From positions 32,325 through 96,324 of the forward strand of contig JADCEL010000061.1 of NCBI GenBank assembly GCA_020250125.1: 64,000 nucleotides of DNA, read 5' to 3'. This document shows, piece by piece, positions 52,261-62,264 of the stretch. Position numbers and translations under genes: made by a program. The notes under the pieces were generated by a model. The model did not search any database, had not been told where the DNA came from, and saw only the letters and a list, made by a program, of their open reading frames with translations. Positions within the stretch are counted from its first letter, which is position 1. Every line of letters begins with the position of its first letter. This DNA comes from Rhodobacter sp. Lineage in GTDB: Bacteria > Pseudomonadota > Alphaproteobacteria > Rhodobacterales > Rhodobacteraceae.

Positions 52261-53151
52261 ATGAGATCATCGAAATCACGTTCGCGCTCAAAGTCGAACC
52301 GGCCCCGGTCGATCGGCAATATCATCAACCGCGTCTTTGACAGCTCGGGTCCCGAGGGCAAGGTGCGCGGCACGCCCCAGCAGATCATCGAGAAATACCA
52401 GTTCCTGGCGCGCGATGCCCAGCTGTCCAACGACAGGGTTGCGGCAGAGAATTTCATGCAGCACGCCGAGCATTACACGCGGATGCTTGCCGAAGCCCAG
52501 CGCGAGCTTGCGGCAGAGCAGGATCAGCGCCGTCCCCATGATTATGCGCAAGGCACCGCCCAGACCGCCGGCCATCCGGGCGGACAAACCGGACAGACCG
52601 CCTATCAGGGCGGGCAGGGCAATCCGGGCGCAGCCGGCCAGAGCGGCCAGCAGCATGGCACCGCACAGACCCGCGACCGCAGCTTCGGCAATGACCGGCC
52701 CGATCCGCGCGACGAACCGCAGGCTGATGCCGGACCCGTCCGGTCGGCATCGATGATGGATTTCATCGACGACATCTCGGACAGCGGTCTGGTGGAAACA
52801 CCCGAAACTAGGCGCATCGAACAGGGTGCCGCGCCGCGCAGCGACCAGGCCGACAGGCGCGACCGCGGCCCGTTCCCCGAGCGGGCCGCCCCGCCCCAGG
52901 ACCGGCGCCAGGACCGCCGCGAAGACCGCAGGCCGCGCGGCGAGCGGCCCCTGCGGCCGGCGAAGGCACAGCACGCTGACCCGGCGGGTCAGGACGCACG
53001 GGTTCCGGCCCCGCAGCCTGCCGTGCAGGCCGCAAGCGCCGCTGCACCGGAAGCCCCGCCTCCTGCCCCGAAAAAGCCGCGTGTTCCGCGCAAGCCGCGC
53101 AGCGATGCGCCCGATGGCGGATCGTCCGGCCCTGCGGAAGCCGCCGAATAG
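52261..53151 (+). CDS. DUF4167 domain protein
   Basis: This 296-residue protein has an N-terminal basic domain, NRPRSIGNIINRVFDSSGPE followed by GTPQQIIEKYQFLARDAQ, which is the DUF4167 core of alphaproteobacteria. Beyond about residue 85 it is low-complexity, rich in Gln, Gly, Arg, Asp and Pro, and probably disordered. The basic start suggests nucleic-acid binding, but no function is known. It commonly follows prfA-prmC in this class. ATG 52261 is chosen because it yields MRSSKSRSRSKSNRPRS. Confidence 0.87.
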   Translation: MRSSKSRSRSKSNRPRSIGNIINRVFDSSGPEGKVRGTPQQIIEKYQFLARDAQLSNDRVAAENFMQHAEHYTRMLAEAQRELAAEQDQRRPHDYAQGTAQTAGHPGGQTGQTAYQGGQGNPGAAGQSGQQHGTAQTRDRSFGNDRPDPRDEPQADAGPVRSASMMDFIDDISDSGLVETPETRRIEQGAAPRSDQADRRDRGPFPERAAPPQDRRQDRREDRRPRGERPLRPAKAQHADPAGQDARVPAPQPAVQAASAAAPEAPPPAPKKPRVPRKPRSDAPDGGSSGPAEAAE

Positions 53152-53170
53152 GGGAGGGGGGCGGCAGCCG

Positions 53171-54013
53171 TCAGGCCCGCGCCACCTCGCGCGCCAGGGC
53201 ACAAAACCCTTCCAGCGGTATCTCTTCCGCTCGGGCGGTGGGTGCCAGCCCTGCGGCGCGAATCCTGTCTTCGATATCCGCGCCCAGGCCCTTCAGGCTG
53301 GACCGCAGCATCTTGCGCCTTTGGTTGAAGGCCATGGCCGTGATCCTTTCCAGCACGCGCTGATCCGCCGGATAAAGCGGCGCGTCACGCCGGGTGAAAT
53401 GCACGACCGCCGAATGCACTTTCGGCGCGGGGGTGAAGGCCTCGGGCGGCAGGGTCAGCACGATCTTCGGATCGGCCCGCCATTGCGACACCAGGGCAAG
53501 ACGGCCGTAAGCCTTTGATCCGGGGCGCGCCACGATCCGTTCGGCCACTTCTTTCTGGAACATCAGGGTCAGGCTGTCCCAGAACGGTGGCCAGCGCGGC
53601 GGGTTCAGCCAGCGGATCAGCAGTTCGGTGCCGACATTGTAAGGCAGGTTGGAGATGACCCGGACCGGCGGGGTCAGCCGGGCGGCGACATCCAGATCAA
53701 GGGCATCCCCGATCACCACCTCCAGCCTGCCGGGGCAGGCCGCCGCAATCTGGCGCAGCGCGGGCAGGCAGCGCGCATCCTTTTCCACCGCCAGCACATG
53801 CCGCGCGCCTTCGGCCAGCAGGCCGCGCGTCAGTCCGCCGGGGCCGGGGCCCACCTCCAGCACGTCGCAGGCCGAAAGATCGCCGGCCAGCCGGGCGATC
53901 TTTGCGGTCAGGTTCATGTCCAGCAGGAAGTTCTGGCCCAACTGCCGCTTTGCAACCAGGTCATGCTCGGCAATGACGGCGCGCAGGGGCGGAAGCCCGT
54001 CTATCCGTACCAC
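53171..54013 (-). CDS. rsmA: 16S rRNA dimethyladenosine transferase RsmA (KsgA)
   Basis: This 280-residue enzyme dimethylates two adjacent adenosines in helix 45 of 16S rRNA during 30S maturation. SAM motifs are [20 protein letters not shown] and [20 protein letters not shown], and the catalytic NLPYN is in [18 protein letters not shown]. Start is taken as GTG 54013 with AAGGAC upstream; the frame is open further upstream only by chance. It is the last gene of the lptF-lptG-lptD-surA-pdxA-rsmA operon, the usual alphaproteobacterial and enterobacterial association. Confidence 0.95.
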   Translation of the reverse strand: MVRIDGLPPLRAVIAEHDLVAKRQLGQNFLLDMNLTAKIARLAGDLSACDVLEVGPGPGGLTRGLLAEGARHVLAVEKDARCLPALRQIAAACPGRLEVVIGDALDLDVAARLTPPVRVISNLPYNVGTELLIRWLNPPRWPPFWDSLTLMFQKEVAERIVARPGSKAYGRLALVSQWRADPKIVLTLPPEAFTPAPKVHSAVVHFTRRDAPLYPADQRVLERITAMAFNQRRKMLRSSLKGLGADIEDRIRAAGLAPTARAEEIPLEGFCALAREVARA

Positions 54014-54050
54014 GGCGGGCTGTCCTTGCGGGGTGGGGCGGCAGGATGTC

Positions 54051-55028
54051 TCACCGCCGCGCCACGGCCATGTCTGCGGCCAGTTGCAGCGCCGCAACCA
54101 GGCTCGAGGCATCGGCCCGGCCCTGACCGGCGATGTCAAGGGCAGTGCCGTGATCGGGCGAGGTGCGGATGAACGGCAGGCCCAGGGTCACATTCACGCC
54201 GCCTGCAAAGTCGATCGTCTTGACAGGGATCAGCGCCTGGTCGTGATACATCGCGATGGCCGCGTCATATCCGGCCCGTGCGGCGGCATGAAACATCGTG
54301 TCTGCCGATTTCGGCCCGTCCAGCAGGAAGCCCCCGGCCCGCAGGCGGTCCATCACCGGGATGATCAGGTCAATCTCTTCGTGGCCCATCGCGCCGCCTT
54401 CGCCCGCGTGCGGGTTCAGCCCGGCCACGGCAAGGCGGGGGGCAGGAATGCCGAAATCGCGGATCAGCCCGGCATGGGTCAGGCGGATGGTGTCTTCCAG
54501 CAGCTGCGCCGTCAGGCTGCGGGCGACATCGGCCAGCGGGATGTGGATGGTCGCAGGCACCACGCGCAGGCCCGGACAGACCAGCATCATCACCACCCGC
54601 CCGACCCCGGCCAGATGTGCCAGAAACTCGGTATGGCCCGGAAAGGCAAAGCCGGCCCCGTCCATCAGCGCCTTCTTGTGGATCGGCGCGGTGCACAGGG
54701 CCGATGCAGCACCCGATTGCACAAGACCGGCGGCCCGCGCAATGACCGCGATGACATCGGCGGCATTCGCCGGGTCGGGGTGGCCCGGCCGGGCCGCTGC
54801 GGGAAAGGCATGCACCAGCACCGGCAGAACACCGGCAGAAAGCGCCAGCGCCTGATCCGGCGCGGTGATCTGCTGCCAGTCTGCGCCTGCGGGCAGATGG
54901 CGCGGATCGCCGATCCAGAAGAACGGGACAGATGCGCCAAGCCTGCGGCGCGCCGCCACGGCGGTTTCGGGGCCGATCCCTGCAGGTTCCCCGCAGGTCA
55001 GGGCAACGGGCGCGACCGGCGCGCTCAC
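54051..55028 (-). CDS. pdxA: 4-hydroxythreonine-4-phosphate dehydrogenase
   Basis: This 325-residue enzyme performs a step of pyridoxal phosphate synthesis. It has [18 protein letters not shown] at the N-terminus, [14 protein letters not shown] with the metal-binding histidine, [17 protein letters not shown], and [15 protein letters not shown], all PdxA signatures. GTG 55028 overlaps the surA stop as GTGA, which supports that start. rsmA follows after 37 bases. The surA-pdxA-rsmA order is conserved in proteobacteria. Confidence 0.95.
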   Translation of the reverse strand: MSAPVAPVALTCGEPAGIGPETAVAARRRLGASVPFFWIGDPRHLPAGADWQQITAPDQALALSAGVLPVLVHAFPAAARPGHPDPANAADVIAVIARAAGLVQSGAASALCTAPIHKKALMDGAGFAFPGHTEFLAHLAGVGRVVMMLVCPGLRVVPATIHIPLADVARSLTAQLLEDTIRLTHAGLIRDFGIPAPRLAVAGLNPHAGEGGAMGHEEIDLIIPVMDRLRAGGFLLDGPKSADTMFHAAARAGYDAAIAMYHDQALIPVKTIDFAGGVNVTLGLPFIRTSPDHGTALDIAGQGRADASSLVAALQLAADMAVARR

Positions 55029-56233
55029 GGCTCGCGGATGATCGCTGCGGCGCGCAGCTGGTTGAGATAGGATTCGGCCAGGGCCGCCAGCCGCTGGTTG
55101 ATCAGCTGGTCGCGAATGGCCGCAGGCGTCGGCGGGTCTTCCGCCAGTGCGACGTTTCTGGTGCAAAGCATCAGAAAAACGCGGGCCGCACCGCGCCGCA
55201 AGGCAAAGGATGTCTCGCCCGGATCCAGCTTTGCCAGTTCAAGGCCCAGATCGCGCGGCACCTCGTTCGCGGGCAGTCTGGTCCGGACAAGCCGGTCTTC
55301 CGGCAGGCCCCGGGTCAGACCGAACAGATCGTCACATTGATCGGCATTGGCGCGGAGCCGTGCCGCTTCGGCGGCACCATCTGCGTCATCGGGAAGCAGC
55401 ACCTGAATGTAATCCAGCTCCACCGCCTCGGTCGGCGGCGTGCCGCTGTCTTCAAGCCCGCGCAGCTGGAACATCGCAACCGCATTCGGGATCGAAATGG
55501 GCTGGGTCACACCGCCCAGACCCAAGGGCAGAATGAGCATCCGGATCGCCGGGGGAAGGTTCCCCAGGTCAAGCCAGCCGACAACGCCGCCTTCGGCGGC
55601 AGAGGGGGCCGCAGAATACTGCGCGGCCGCCGCCGAGAAATCCGCGTTCGTGCGGATCGATGCCCGCAGTTCCTCGGCCTGGGCCAGCGCATCGGCCTCT
55701 TGCCCCGGCGGGGCGGGAATGATCAACTCGGCCAGCGCCACGCGGACATTGCCGCGCTGGTTGGTCACCGCCAGTGCCCGCTTCACATCCCCGTCCGACA
55801 CGAAGACGCGCGGAATGAACCGCGCCCGCACCACCTCGCGCCACACCAGGCTGGCCTGCACGAAATCACGGAAGGTTTCGGGTTCGACACCTCTTTCGGC
55901 AAGGCCCTTCTGGAATTCCTCAACCGTCAGGTTGGCCCGGCCGGCAAACTCTTCCAGACCTGCCGTGATATCCTCTTCAGTGACCTCCACGCCGTTGGTC
56001 ACCCCGGCCTGGAACCGAAGCCGGTCATCGATCAGGCCCCGGACCGCCGCCTGTTCCAGATCACCCGGCGAATTGATCAACTGAAGGAACATGGCCCGCT
56101 GTTCGACCTCGAAGTTCGTAACCACGCTGTTGTTGACAATCACCCTTGGGGCAAAGGGACCGTCTGCGGCCAAGGCAGACCCCGCCATCAGCAGCGGGCC
56201 GATGCAGGCGGCGATCAGGAAGGTCAGGCGCAT
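55025..56233 (-). CDS. surA: Periplasmic chaperone / peptidyl-prolyl isomerase SurA
   Basis: This 402-residue protein has a signal peptide (MRLTFLIAACIGPLLMAG) and the SurA N-terminal domain, with VIVNNSVVTNFEVEQRAMFL and GLIDDRLRFQAGV. A parvulin-like domain runs about residues 165-275 with ADFSAAAAQYSAAPSAAEGG and VVGWLDLGNLPPAIR. It escorts outer-membrane proteins, including LptD, to the assembly machinery. It lies between lptD (60 bases upstream) and pdxA (overlapping), consistent with co-expression with its client. Confidence 0.9.
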   Translation of the reverse strand: MRLTFLIAACIGPLLMAGSALAADGPFAPRVIVNNSVVTNFEVEQRAMFLQLINSPGDLEQAAVRGLIDDRLRFQAGVTNGVEVTEEDITAGLEEFAGRANLTVEEFQKGLAERGVEPETFRDFVQASLVWREVVRARFIPRVFVSDGDVKRALAVTNQRGNVRVALAELIIPAPPGQEADALAQAEELRASIRTNADFSAAAAQYSAAPSAAEGGVVGWLDLGNLPPAIRMLILPLGLGGVTQPISIPNAVAMFQLRGLEDSGTPPTEAVELDYIQVLLPDDADGAAEAARLRANADQCDDLFGLTRGLPEDRLVRTRLPANEVPRDLGLELAKLDPGETSFALRRGAARVFLMLCTRNVALAEDPPTPAAIRDQLINQRLAALAESYLNQLRAAAIIREP

Positions 56234-56293
56234 GTCAGTTCCGTGTCTTTGGTCAATCCACCGGACCGGGGCCCGGTACGTTTCCTGAGGCGA

Positions 56294-58423
56294 TCAACCG
56301 CGGCACCGCCGTGCCGGACCCGGCGAGGCGCTGCCACCGAAGCCCAGAAGATCGACCGAAACGTTCAATTCTGTCGTCGGCGTCACACTAGTTGAGTCGG
56401 CGAACCAACGCGAGAGGGAAAGATCGACCTGCATGCACTCGTTCCGGTACTTGAAGCCGACGCTTGCGCGCGAGGCGCGTCCGGCGATGAAATCATGCCG
56501 GACGCCTGCCTCACCGGTCCAGTTGGCCGACATGGTCCAGTTGCCGCCGATGGTCAGTTCCGAAATCGGATCGGGCTTGCCATCTGCGGGGTCCGCGATG
56601 CTGTAGTAATAGCCTGACATCAGGCCGAAATCCTGGGCGGCCCAGTTCAGGCGCGCCTCGGCCGCCGTCAGCGCGGCTTGGTCGCCCACCAGAAGGCGCT
56701 GTGTCAGCCCAAAGCCCTGGGCCGAGATGATCTGCATACCGACAAGCCAGTCCGACGCGGCCCCATCCAGCCCGGACGACAGGCTGAACTGATCCAGGTC
56801 CTCCTGGCGCAGGACCCGGCCCAGCGTCAGCGCAACTGTCGAACCGTCGGCGGCAAGACGTGTCCAGTTCAGGCCAAGGGCGGCACGGTTGCTCAACTCC
56901 ACCTCGTCAGAACCGGGAAACCGGTTCAGCGAAAAAAGGTTGCCCTCGTCAAACTCGACAAGCTGGCTGTCCTCGTTCGGAACATCCGGGCTGGACTCCG
57001 GTGCCAGCAGGACCTGGGCCACCGGCTCCAGCACCTGAATCGCGCCGCTGTCTTCCACGCGCCGCAGCGGCCAGCCGAGCTTGCCGCCCACGGCACCGTA
57101 AAGCCGCCCGATCCGCGCCGGATAGGTCGGGTCCTGGTTGACCGCAACGACATCGGCCTGACCCAGCGCCTGCGCCGTTCCGACCAGCCCGCCCGGCAGG
57201 TACCAGTTCCGGTTCCAGTCCAGCCCGATCAGGGCCTGGGCGGTCTGAAGCCCGTCCGCGATGCCGTCGCCATTGCTGTCGCGCACGCTGGACGAAACGC
57301 GGTTCTCATTGGACAGAAGGTAGCGCAGATTGGCCGCACCCCCCAGACCGGGAAGGGACATGCGCCGAACCTCGATCAGGTCGACCATCGACGAGGGGCG
57401 CGTGGGATCCGGCGATTCGCGCAGCGATTCATAATAGTGGACCCGCCCAAGAACGAAGTCATCGCGGCTGACCCGTTGCACTTCGACAAAACTGTCCAGA
57501 TAATCCTGCTCGGATATGCCATAGTCGATCAGATAGCCGTTGTCGCTGACCGCCTGAAGCCCGAAGGTCAGGACAAACCCGCGCGGCAGGGAAAAGGCCC
57601 CGGTGGCGAAAAGATAGCCGCGCAACTCATCGGGCAGGATGTTGTCGGTTGACAGGGCGCCGTTCACCTCGAACTGCCCGCTGTCGTAGGCCTGACGATA
57701 GCGCAACCCCAGCGACCGCCCCTGCCTTGACGTCACATAGGGTGCCAGCGTCAGATCGCGGCTTGGATCGATCACCCAGAAATAGGGCTGGATGATCCCG
57801 TATCCCAGTTGATTGGTGATCCGGGTATCCGGCTGAAGAAAGCCGGTCGCGCGGTTCAGTCCGGGATCGGGCATGCGCAAGCGGGGAATGTAGAAGACCG
57901 GAACGCCGAAAAAACGGAGCTGCGCGCCCCGGAAATACAACTGCTGTTCCAACTGGTCATGCACCACGCTTTGCGCCCGGATTTCCCAGATGGGAACGGG
58001 GTTTGCCGCACAGACCTGACAGGACGAGGCAACGGTCCGGCCCAGTTCCGTGTACCGCCCGCCGACACGCTGCAATTCGTCCGCAGCCAGCTGCAACTGC
58101 TGTGCCAGCACAAGCCGCGCCCCGGTCATGATCCCGTTGCGCAGATCCGCCGAAAGCTCTGCCTGGTCGGCCAGAATGCGGGTGCCGCTTTCGTCTTTCA
58201 GCACGATCGGGCCCTGAATGGAAAGGCTGTCCCTGGCCGCATCAAAGGTCACGCGCGAGGCTGTCAGCGTGATCCCCCGTTGCAGAACTTCGACGGCACC
58301 TTCCGCAACCAGCACGTTATCGCCCAGAATCGCGACCCGGTCGGCGACCAGGGTGGCAACATCCTGCGCAAGGGCAGGGCCGGCGCACAGGGCCAGCGCC
58401 GCCGCCCACAGCAAATGGCGCAT
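56294..58423 (-). CDS. lptD: LPS-assembly protein LptD
   Basis: This 709-residue outer-membrane barrel delivers lipopolysaccharide to the cell surface with LptE. A signal peptide (MRHLLWAAALALCAGPALA) precedes an LptA-like jellyroll domain (VATLVADRVAILGDNVLVAE, LTASRVTFDA) and a large barrel with LRFFGVPVFYIPRLRMPDPG, a conserved plug/lumen segment. Cysteine pairs CQVC and the C-terminal NECMQVDLSLSRWF provide the cysteines for the structural disulfides. Its ATG overlaps the lptG stop (TGATG), so it is coupled; surA follows. Longer upstream frames are artefacts inside lptG. Confidence 0.93.
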   Translation of the reverse strand: MRHLLWAAALALCAGPALAQDVATLVADRVAILGDNVLVAEGAVEVLQRGITLTASRVTFDAARDSLSIQGPIVLKDESGTRILADQAELSADLRNGIMTGARLVLAQQLQLAADELQRVGGRYTELGRTVASSCQVCAANPVPIWEIRAQSVVHDQLEQQLYFRGAQLRFFGVPVFYIPRLRMPDPGLNRATGFLQPDTRITNQLGYGIIQPYFWVIDPSRDLTLAPYVTSRQGRSLGLRYRQAYDSGQFEVNGALSTDNILPDELRGYLFATGAFSLPRGFVLTFGLQAVSDNGYLIDYGISEQDYLDSFVEVQRVSRDDFVLGRVHYYESLRESPDPTRPSSMVDLIEVRRMSLPGLGGAANLRYLLSNENRVSSSVRDSNGDGIADGLQTAQALIGLDWNRNWYLPGGLVGTAQALGQADVVAVNQDPTYPARIGRLYGAVGGKLGWPLRRVEDSGAIQVLEPVAQVLLAPESSPDVPNEDSQLVEFDEGNLFSLNRFPGSDEVELSNRAALGLNWTRLAADGSTVALTLGRVLRQEDLDQFSLSSGLDGAASDWLVGMQIISAQGFGLTQRLLVGDQAALTAAEARLNWAAQDFGLMSGYYYSIADPADGKPDPISELTIGGNWTMSANWTGEAGVRHDFIAGRASRASVGFKYRNECMQVDLSLSRWFADSTSVTPTTELNVSVDLLGFGGSASPGPARRCRG

Positions 58424-59517
58424 CAGCCATCCTCCATGTGCAGCAAAAGGCCAAGCGCAAGCAAGACCGAGGCGACAGGGGCGCTCCACGCCGCCAGGAA
58501 TACCGGAATTTGTCCATTCGAGCCAAGCACCTGCGCGAAGTTCCTGAGAAAGAAAATTCCAAATCCCGCCAGGACGGCTGCCAGCACCATCGCCCCGGTA
58601 TTGCCAAATCTGACATGGCGCATGGTAAAGCCTGCGGCCAGCAGAACCATTCCGGCCAGGAGCACGGGCAAGGCAAACTGCATTTGCAGCCAGACCCGGT
58701 GCTGGCGCGACGAAAACCCTGCCCTGTCGAGGTTTGCGATAAAGCCCGGCAGATCCCAGACCTGCACGGCAGAGGGGTCGCCGAAACTGTCGCGGATCTG
58801 GTCCCGCGTCAGGTCGGATGCAATCCTGCCCTGCGCCTCGGTGACGGCTGTGCTTTCGGGATTGTCTGCGCCAAGGTTCCACCGCTTGAGGTCGGTCAAC
58901 ATCCAGGCCCCGGCGGACAGCGCGGCCTGCTCCGCCTCGATCCGGGCTGCCGGCCGGCCATCCCGGTCAAATTCAAGGAACGTCACCCCGGTCAGAACCG
59001 TTCCGTCATCATTGGCCTGAGACGCGCGGATCACGGTCTGGAACCCGTCGCCCCCCTGGCGCAGCCACAGACCTTCGGAACTGAGGGACAGAACGCTTAC
59101 CCGACCATTGGCGTAATGCGCAACCAATTCGTCAAACTGCCGGGACGTTGCCGCGACGAGGGGGTTCAGGACCATGACAGACACAGCCCCCAGCGCCAGC
59201 GCGACGCTGACCGGTGCCACCAGCAGCCGCAGCCCCGATCGTCCGGCGGCGCGCACCACGACAAGCTCGCTGGATCGCGCCAAAGCCAGGAACAGCGCAA
59301 TGGCGGCGAGAATCACGATCAGGGGCAGAATCCGGTACAGGCTTTGCGGAACCTTCAGGGCCGCCAGACCCGCCACCTGGGCAAGGCTGACACCGCTGTC
59401 GGGGAACCTGCCGACCAGTTCCACCATTTCGATCAGCATCATCAGACCGAAGAAGACCCCGAAAACAAGCAGGACGGACAGGGCAAAGCGGCGGGCGATG
59501 TAGAAGCTCAGCGTCAT
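58423..59517 (-). CDS. lptG: LPS export permease LptG
   Basis: This 364-residue inner-membrane subunit of the LptB2FG exporter has the YjgQ pattern: two N-terminal spans, RSSELVVVRAAGRSGLRLLV in the coupling-helix region, a periplasmic domain (about residues 125-260) and three C-terminal spans. It overlaps lptF upstream (ATGA) and lptD downstream (TGATG), one transport pathway in one transcript. The family extracts LPS from the inner membrane and feeds the LptC-A-D bridge. LptB, LptC and LptA are not in this window. Confidence 0.93.
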   Translation of the reverse strand: MTLSFYIARRFALSVLLVFGVFFGLMMLIEMVELVGRFPDSGVSLAQVAGLAALKVPQSLYRILPLIVILAAIALFLALARSSELVVVRAAGRSGLRLLVAPVSVALALGAVSVMVLNPLVAATSRQFDELVAHYANGRVSVLSLSSEGLWLRQGGDGFQTVIRASQANDDGTVLTGVTFLEFDRDGRPAARIEAEQAALSAGAWMLTDLKRWNLGADNPESTAVTEAQGRIASDLTRDQIRDSFGDPSAVQVWDLPGFIANLDRAGFSSRQHRVWLQMQFALPVLLAGMVLLAAGFTMRHVRFGNTGAMVLAAVLAGFGIFFLRNFAQVLGSNGQIPVFLAAWSAPVASVLLALGLLLHMEDG

Positions 59518-60650
59518 GCGGCCGAACCCTGTGGTCTGGCCATGCGCCGCGTCGCAAGGCCCGGCCCTGCCGCAACGGCCAGCAACCCGGCAGCGACCCC
59601 AAGGCCAAGGACGGCAGAAGCATATTGCAACGGCCACAGCGTTGCGTCCCGCAGGACTGTCTGTGCGGCGACATTGTCGGTAAACTGAACGATCACCAGC
59701 AGGATCACGGCCCCCAGAACCTGGCGCCAAAGGCCGAAGCGGCTGAAGGCACCAAGGAGCAGGGCCGAAAACCCGATAAGCGGTGCCGCGACCCCAAGCA
59801 ACGGGTTGGAGATGCGGCTGTGCCCTTCCTGCAAAAGCACCGCAGGGGTCGTTCCCAGTTCGGCGGCAAGGGCGGCATCCGCCCTCAGCAATTCGGGCGT
59901 CTGCAATTCCTCGGGCGACCGCCCCCGCAGCCCGCTGCCCGCCATGAAGCCGCCGATGTCATGGGTAAGATCGGCAAACCGCGTAACGGTCAGGTGCGAG
60001 GACGCCCGGTCAAGCGTTTGCGCCATGCCGTCAAGCAGGATCAGTTTCGGCCCCGTATCCCCCCGCACGACAAGCGCGCGAAGGGCGGAATAGGTGATCC
60101 GGCTGGCAGGATCGCGCGCGTCAGACAGAAAGACATCCAGCAACTCGCCGGTCGGGGCGATCTCGCGGATGTAAAGTGTCACGCCCGGCGCGGGATGCAG
60201 AAAGGTCCCCTCGCGCAGGAACCGCGCGGTGACGTTGGCCTCGATCTCGGCGCTGCGGGCGGCCAGGGTGATCCGGCTGGCCGGAACCACGATGTTCATC
60301 AGGACGGCAATCATCACCGCCACGATCATGGCGAAATAGAAGACAGGCCGTGCCAGGCGCCAGGGCGAGAATCCCGTGGCCTGCATGACAACCAACTCGC
60401 TTTCGCGCGTCAGCCGGTTTGTAACGTAAACAGCCGCGGCAAAGGCAGAAACCGGCAGGACAAGCCGGATGGCGTTCGGCAGGGTCAGGGCCGTGAATTC
60501 CAGAAACACCAGGGCCGATTGCCCGTGCCCGATGATCTGGTCAAACAGGCCCACGGCACGGTTGACCCAATAGACCGCCACAAGAACCAAAGAGAAGAAT
60601 CCGAACAGCGCCAGAAGTTGCGACAGCAGGTATCTGTCGAATCTGGACAA
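59514..60650 (-). CDS. lptF: LPS export permease LptF
   Basis: This 378-residue YjgP-family permease forms the LPS exporter with LptG and LptB. It has the N-terminal RFDRYLLSQLLALFGFFSLV span, TRESELVVMQATGFSPWRLA as coupling region, a periplasmic beta domain, and three C-terminal spans. The likely start is TTG 60650, since CGGAGG lies 9 bases upstream and no ATG fits; longer upstream frames look non-coding. It heads the minus-strand operon and overlaps lptG. The pepA gene is divergent. Confidence 0.93.
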   Translation of the reverse strand: MSRFDRYLLSQLLALFGFFSLVLVAVYWVNRAVGLFDQIIGHGQSALVFLEFTALTLPNAIRLVLPVSAFAAAVYVTNRLTRESELVVMQATGFSPWRLARPVFYFAMIVAVMIAVLMNIVVPASRITLAARSAEIEANVTARFLREGTFLHPAPGVTLYIREIAPTGELLDVFLSDARDPASRITYSALRALVVRGDTGPKLILLDGMAQTLDRASSHLTVTRFADLTHDIGGFMAGSGLRGRSPEELQTPELLRADAALAAELGTTPAVLLQEGHSRISNPLLGVAAPLIGFSALLLGAFSRFGLWRQVLGAVILLVIVQFTDNVAAQTVLRDATLWPLQYASAVLGLGVAAGLLAVAAGPGLATRRMARPQGSAA

Positions 60651-60792
60651 GGTGCGGACCCTCCGAAGGCGTGTGGCGGGACGGTAGTGGAATTCGGCGG
60701 CGGGGAAAACTGCTATCTGGTCAACTCCGGGGGCGCGGGCTAGGGTTGGCGCAGAGGCGCCAGGGGCGCCGGATTCCATCGCGGAGACCCCA

Positions 60793-62262
60793 ATGACCAC
60801 ACCGGTTTCGATCCAGTTCCGTGCCACCGACCTTGATGCGATTGCAGCCCATCCGGGCCGGGTCGTGATCCTTGCCGGAAGCGGCCGCGCCTCAGGCCCG
60901 GCAGCGCGCCGGGTGAACCGGCTGACAAGGGGCGCGCTGGACCGCTTTCTGGCCTCTGATGCGTTCGGGCGGATGAAGCAGGGCGACGCGGCCGACATCG
61001 GCTGGCCTTCCGGCCTTCTGGCCGAGGCGCTTCAGGTGGTCAAGCTGGACCGCAGCGCCGATCCGGTGACCGCGCGCAAGGCGGGGGCGGCCATCGGCAG
61101 ATCGCTGGGCACGGCGGGCGCGCTGGTTGTGGCCGAAGGGCATCCGAAAGCCGCCGAAGTGTCGTTCGGGCTGGCGCTTCGCGCCTATGACTTCGTTGTC
61201 TACCGCACCGGCGAGGCGAAACTGCCGGGCGAGGTGACGATGATGGTGACAGCGCCGGAAGCCGTCGCGGCCCAGGCCGGCCCGAAGGCCGCCGTGGCGG
61301 AAGGCGTGTTCTTTGCCCGCGACCTGACGAATGAACCGGCCAATGTTCTGACCCCGCAGGAATTCGCCGCCCGCCTTGCGGCGATGCAGGACCTGGGGCT
61401 GACGGTCGAGATCATCGAAGAACCCGCGATGAAGGCACTTGGCATGAACGCGCTTCTGGGCGTGGGGCAGGGGTCGGTCAACCGTTCCAGGATCGTGGTG
61501 ATGCAGTGGAACGGCGGGGCGGCGGGCGAGGCGCCCTTCGCCCTGATCGGCAAGGGCGTGACCTTTGACACGGGCGGCATTTCGATCAAGCCCGCCGCCG
61601 GGATGGAGGATATGACCGGCGACATGGGCGGGGCCGGGGTTGTGGCCGGGCTGATGCGCGCGCTGGCGCTGCGCCGGGCCAGGGCCAATGTGGTGGGCAT
61701 CGTCGGGCTGGTGGAAAACATGCCCGACGGCAATGCCCAGCGCCCCGGCGATGTGGTGAAATCGATGAAGGGCGACACGATCGAGGTCATCAACACCGAT
61801 GCCGAAGGCCGCCTCGTGCTGGCCGATGCCATGTGGTATGCGCAGGAACGCTTCAAGCCCGGTGCCATGGTGGATCTGGCCACACTGACCGGGGCCATGG
61901 TCGTGGCGCTGGGGCATGAGAATACGGGCGTCTTTTCCAACGACGACACGCTCTGCGCGGCCCTGCTCAAGGCCGCAAGGGCCGAGGGCGAGGGGGCCTG
62001 GCGCATGCCGATGGGCGATGCCTATGACGCGTTGCTGAAATCGCGCATCGCGGACATGAAGAATGTCACGGGTCGCGAAGGCGGTGCGATCACGGCGGCA
62101 CAGTTCCTGCAACGCTTTGTCAAGCCCGGCCTGCCGTGGTGCCATCTGGACATTGCGGGCACGGCCAGTGTCAAGACCGACACCGCCCTTGCGCCAAAGG
62201 GTGCGACCGGCTGGGGCGTTGTCACGCTGGACCGGATGATCCGTGACCTTTTCGAAGGCTGA
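60793..62262 (+). CDS. pepA: Leucyl aminopeptidase
   Basis: This 489-residue M17 metallopeptidase removes N-terminal residues from peptides. The dinuclear zinc site is intact: KGVTFDTGGISIKPAAGMED, GDMGGAGVV and NTDAEGRLVLADAM, the family signature. The N-terminal domain (about 1-160) is normal for cytosolic aminopeptidases. ATG 60793 follows GCGGAGACCCC, a reasonable ribosome site. It is divergent from lptF and followed by holC after 2 bases, the frequent pepA-holC pair. Confidence 0.95.
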   Translation: MTTPVSIQFRATDLDAIAAHPGRVVILAGSGRASGPAARRVNRLTRGALDRFLASDAFGRMKQGDAADIGWPSGLLAEALQVVKLDRSADPVTARKAGAAIGRSLGTAGALVVAEGHPKAAEVSFGLALRAYDFVVYRTGEAKLPGEVTMMVTAPEAVAAQAGPKAAVAEGVFFARDLTNEPANVLTPQEFAARLAAMQDLGLTVEIIEEPAMKALGMNALLGVGQGSVNRSRIVVMQWNGGAAGEAPFALIGKGVTFDTGGISIKPAAGMEDMTGDMGGAGVVAGLMRALALRRARANVVGIVGLVENMPDGNAQRPGDVVKSMKGDTIEVINTDAEGRLVLADAMWYAQERFKPGAMVDLATLTGAMVVALGHENTGVFSNDDTLCAALLKAARAEGEGAWRMPMGDAYDALLKSRIADMKNVTGREGGAITAAQFLQRFVKPGLPWCHLDIAGTASVKTDTALAPKGATGWGVVTLDRMIRDLFEG

Positions 62263-62264
62263 CG

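Noticed and set aside
53649..56395. Long plus-strand ORFs opposite the surA-pdxA-rsmA genes
   Set aside because: They are shadows of high-GC minus-strand genes with clear family motifs; their own translations match nothing.
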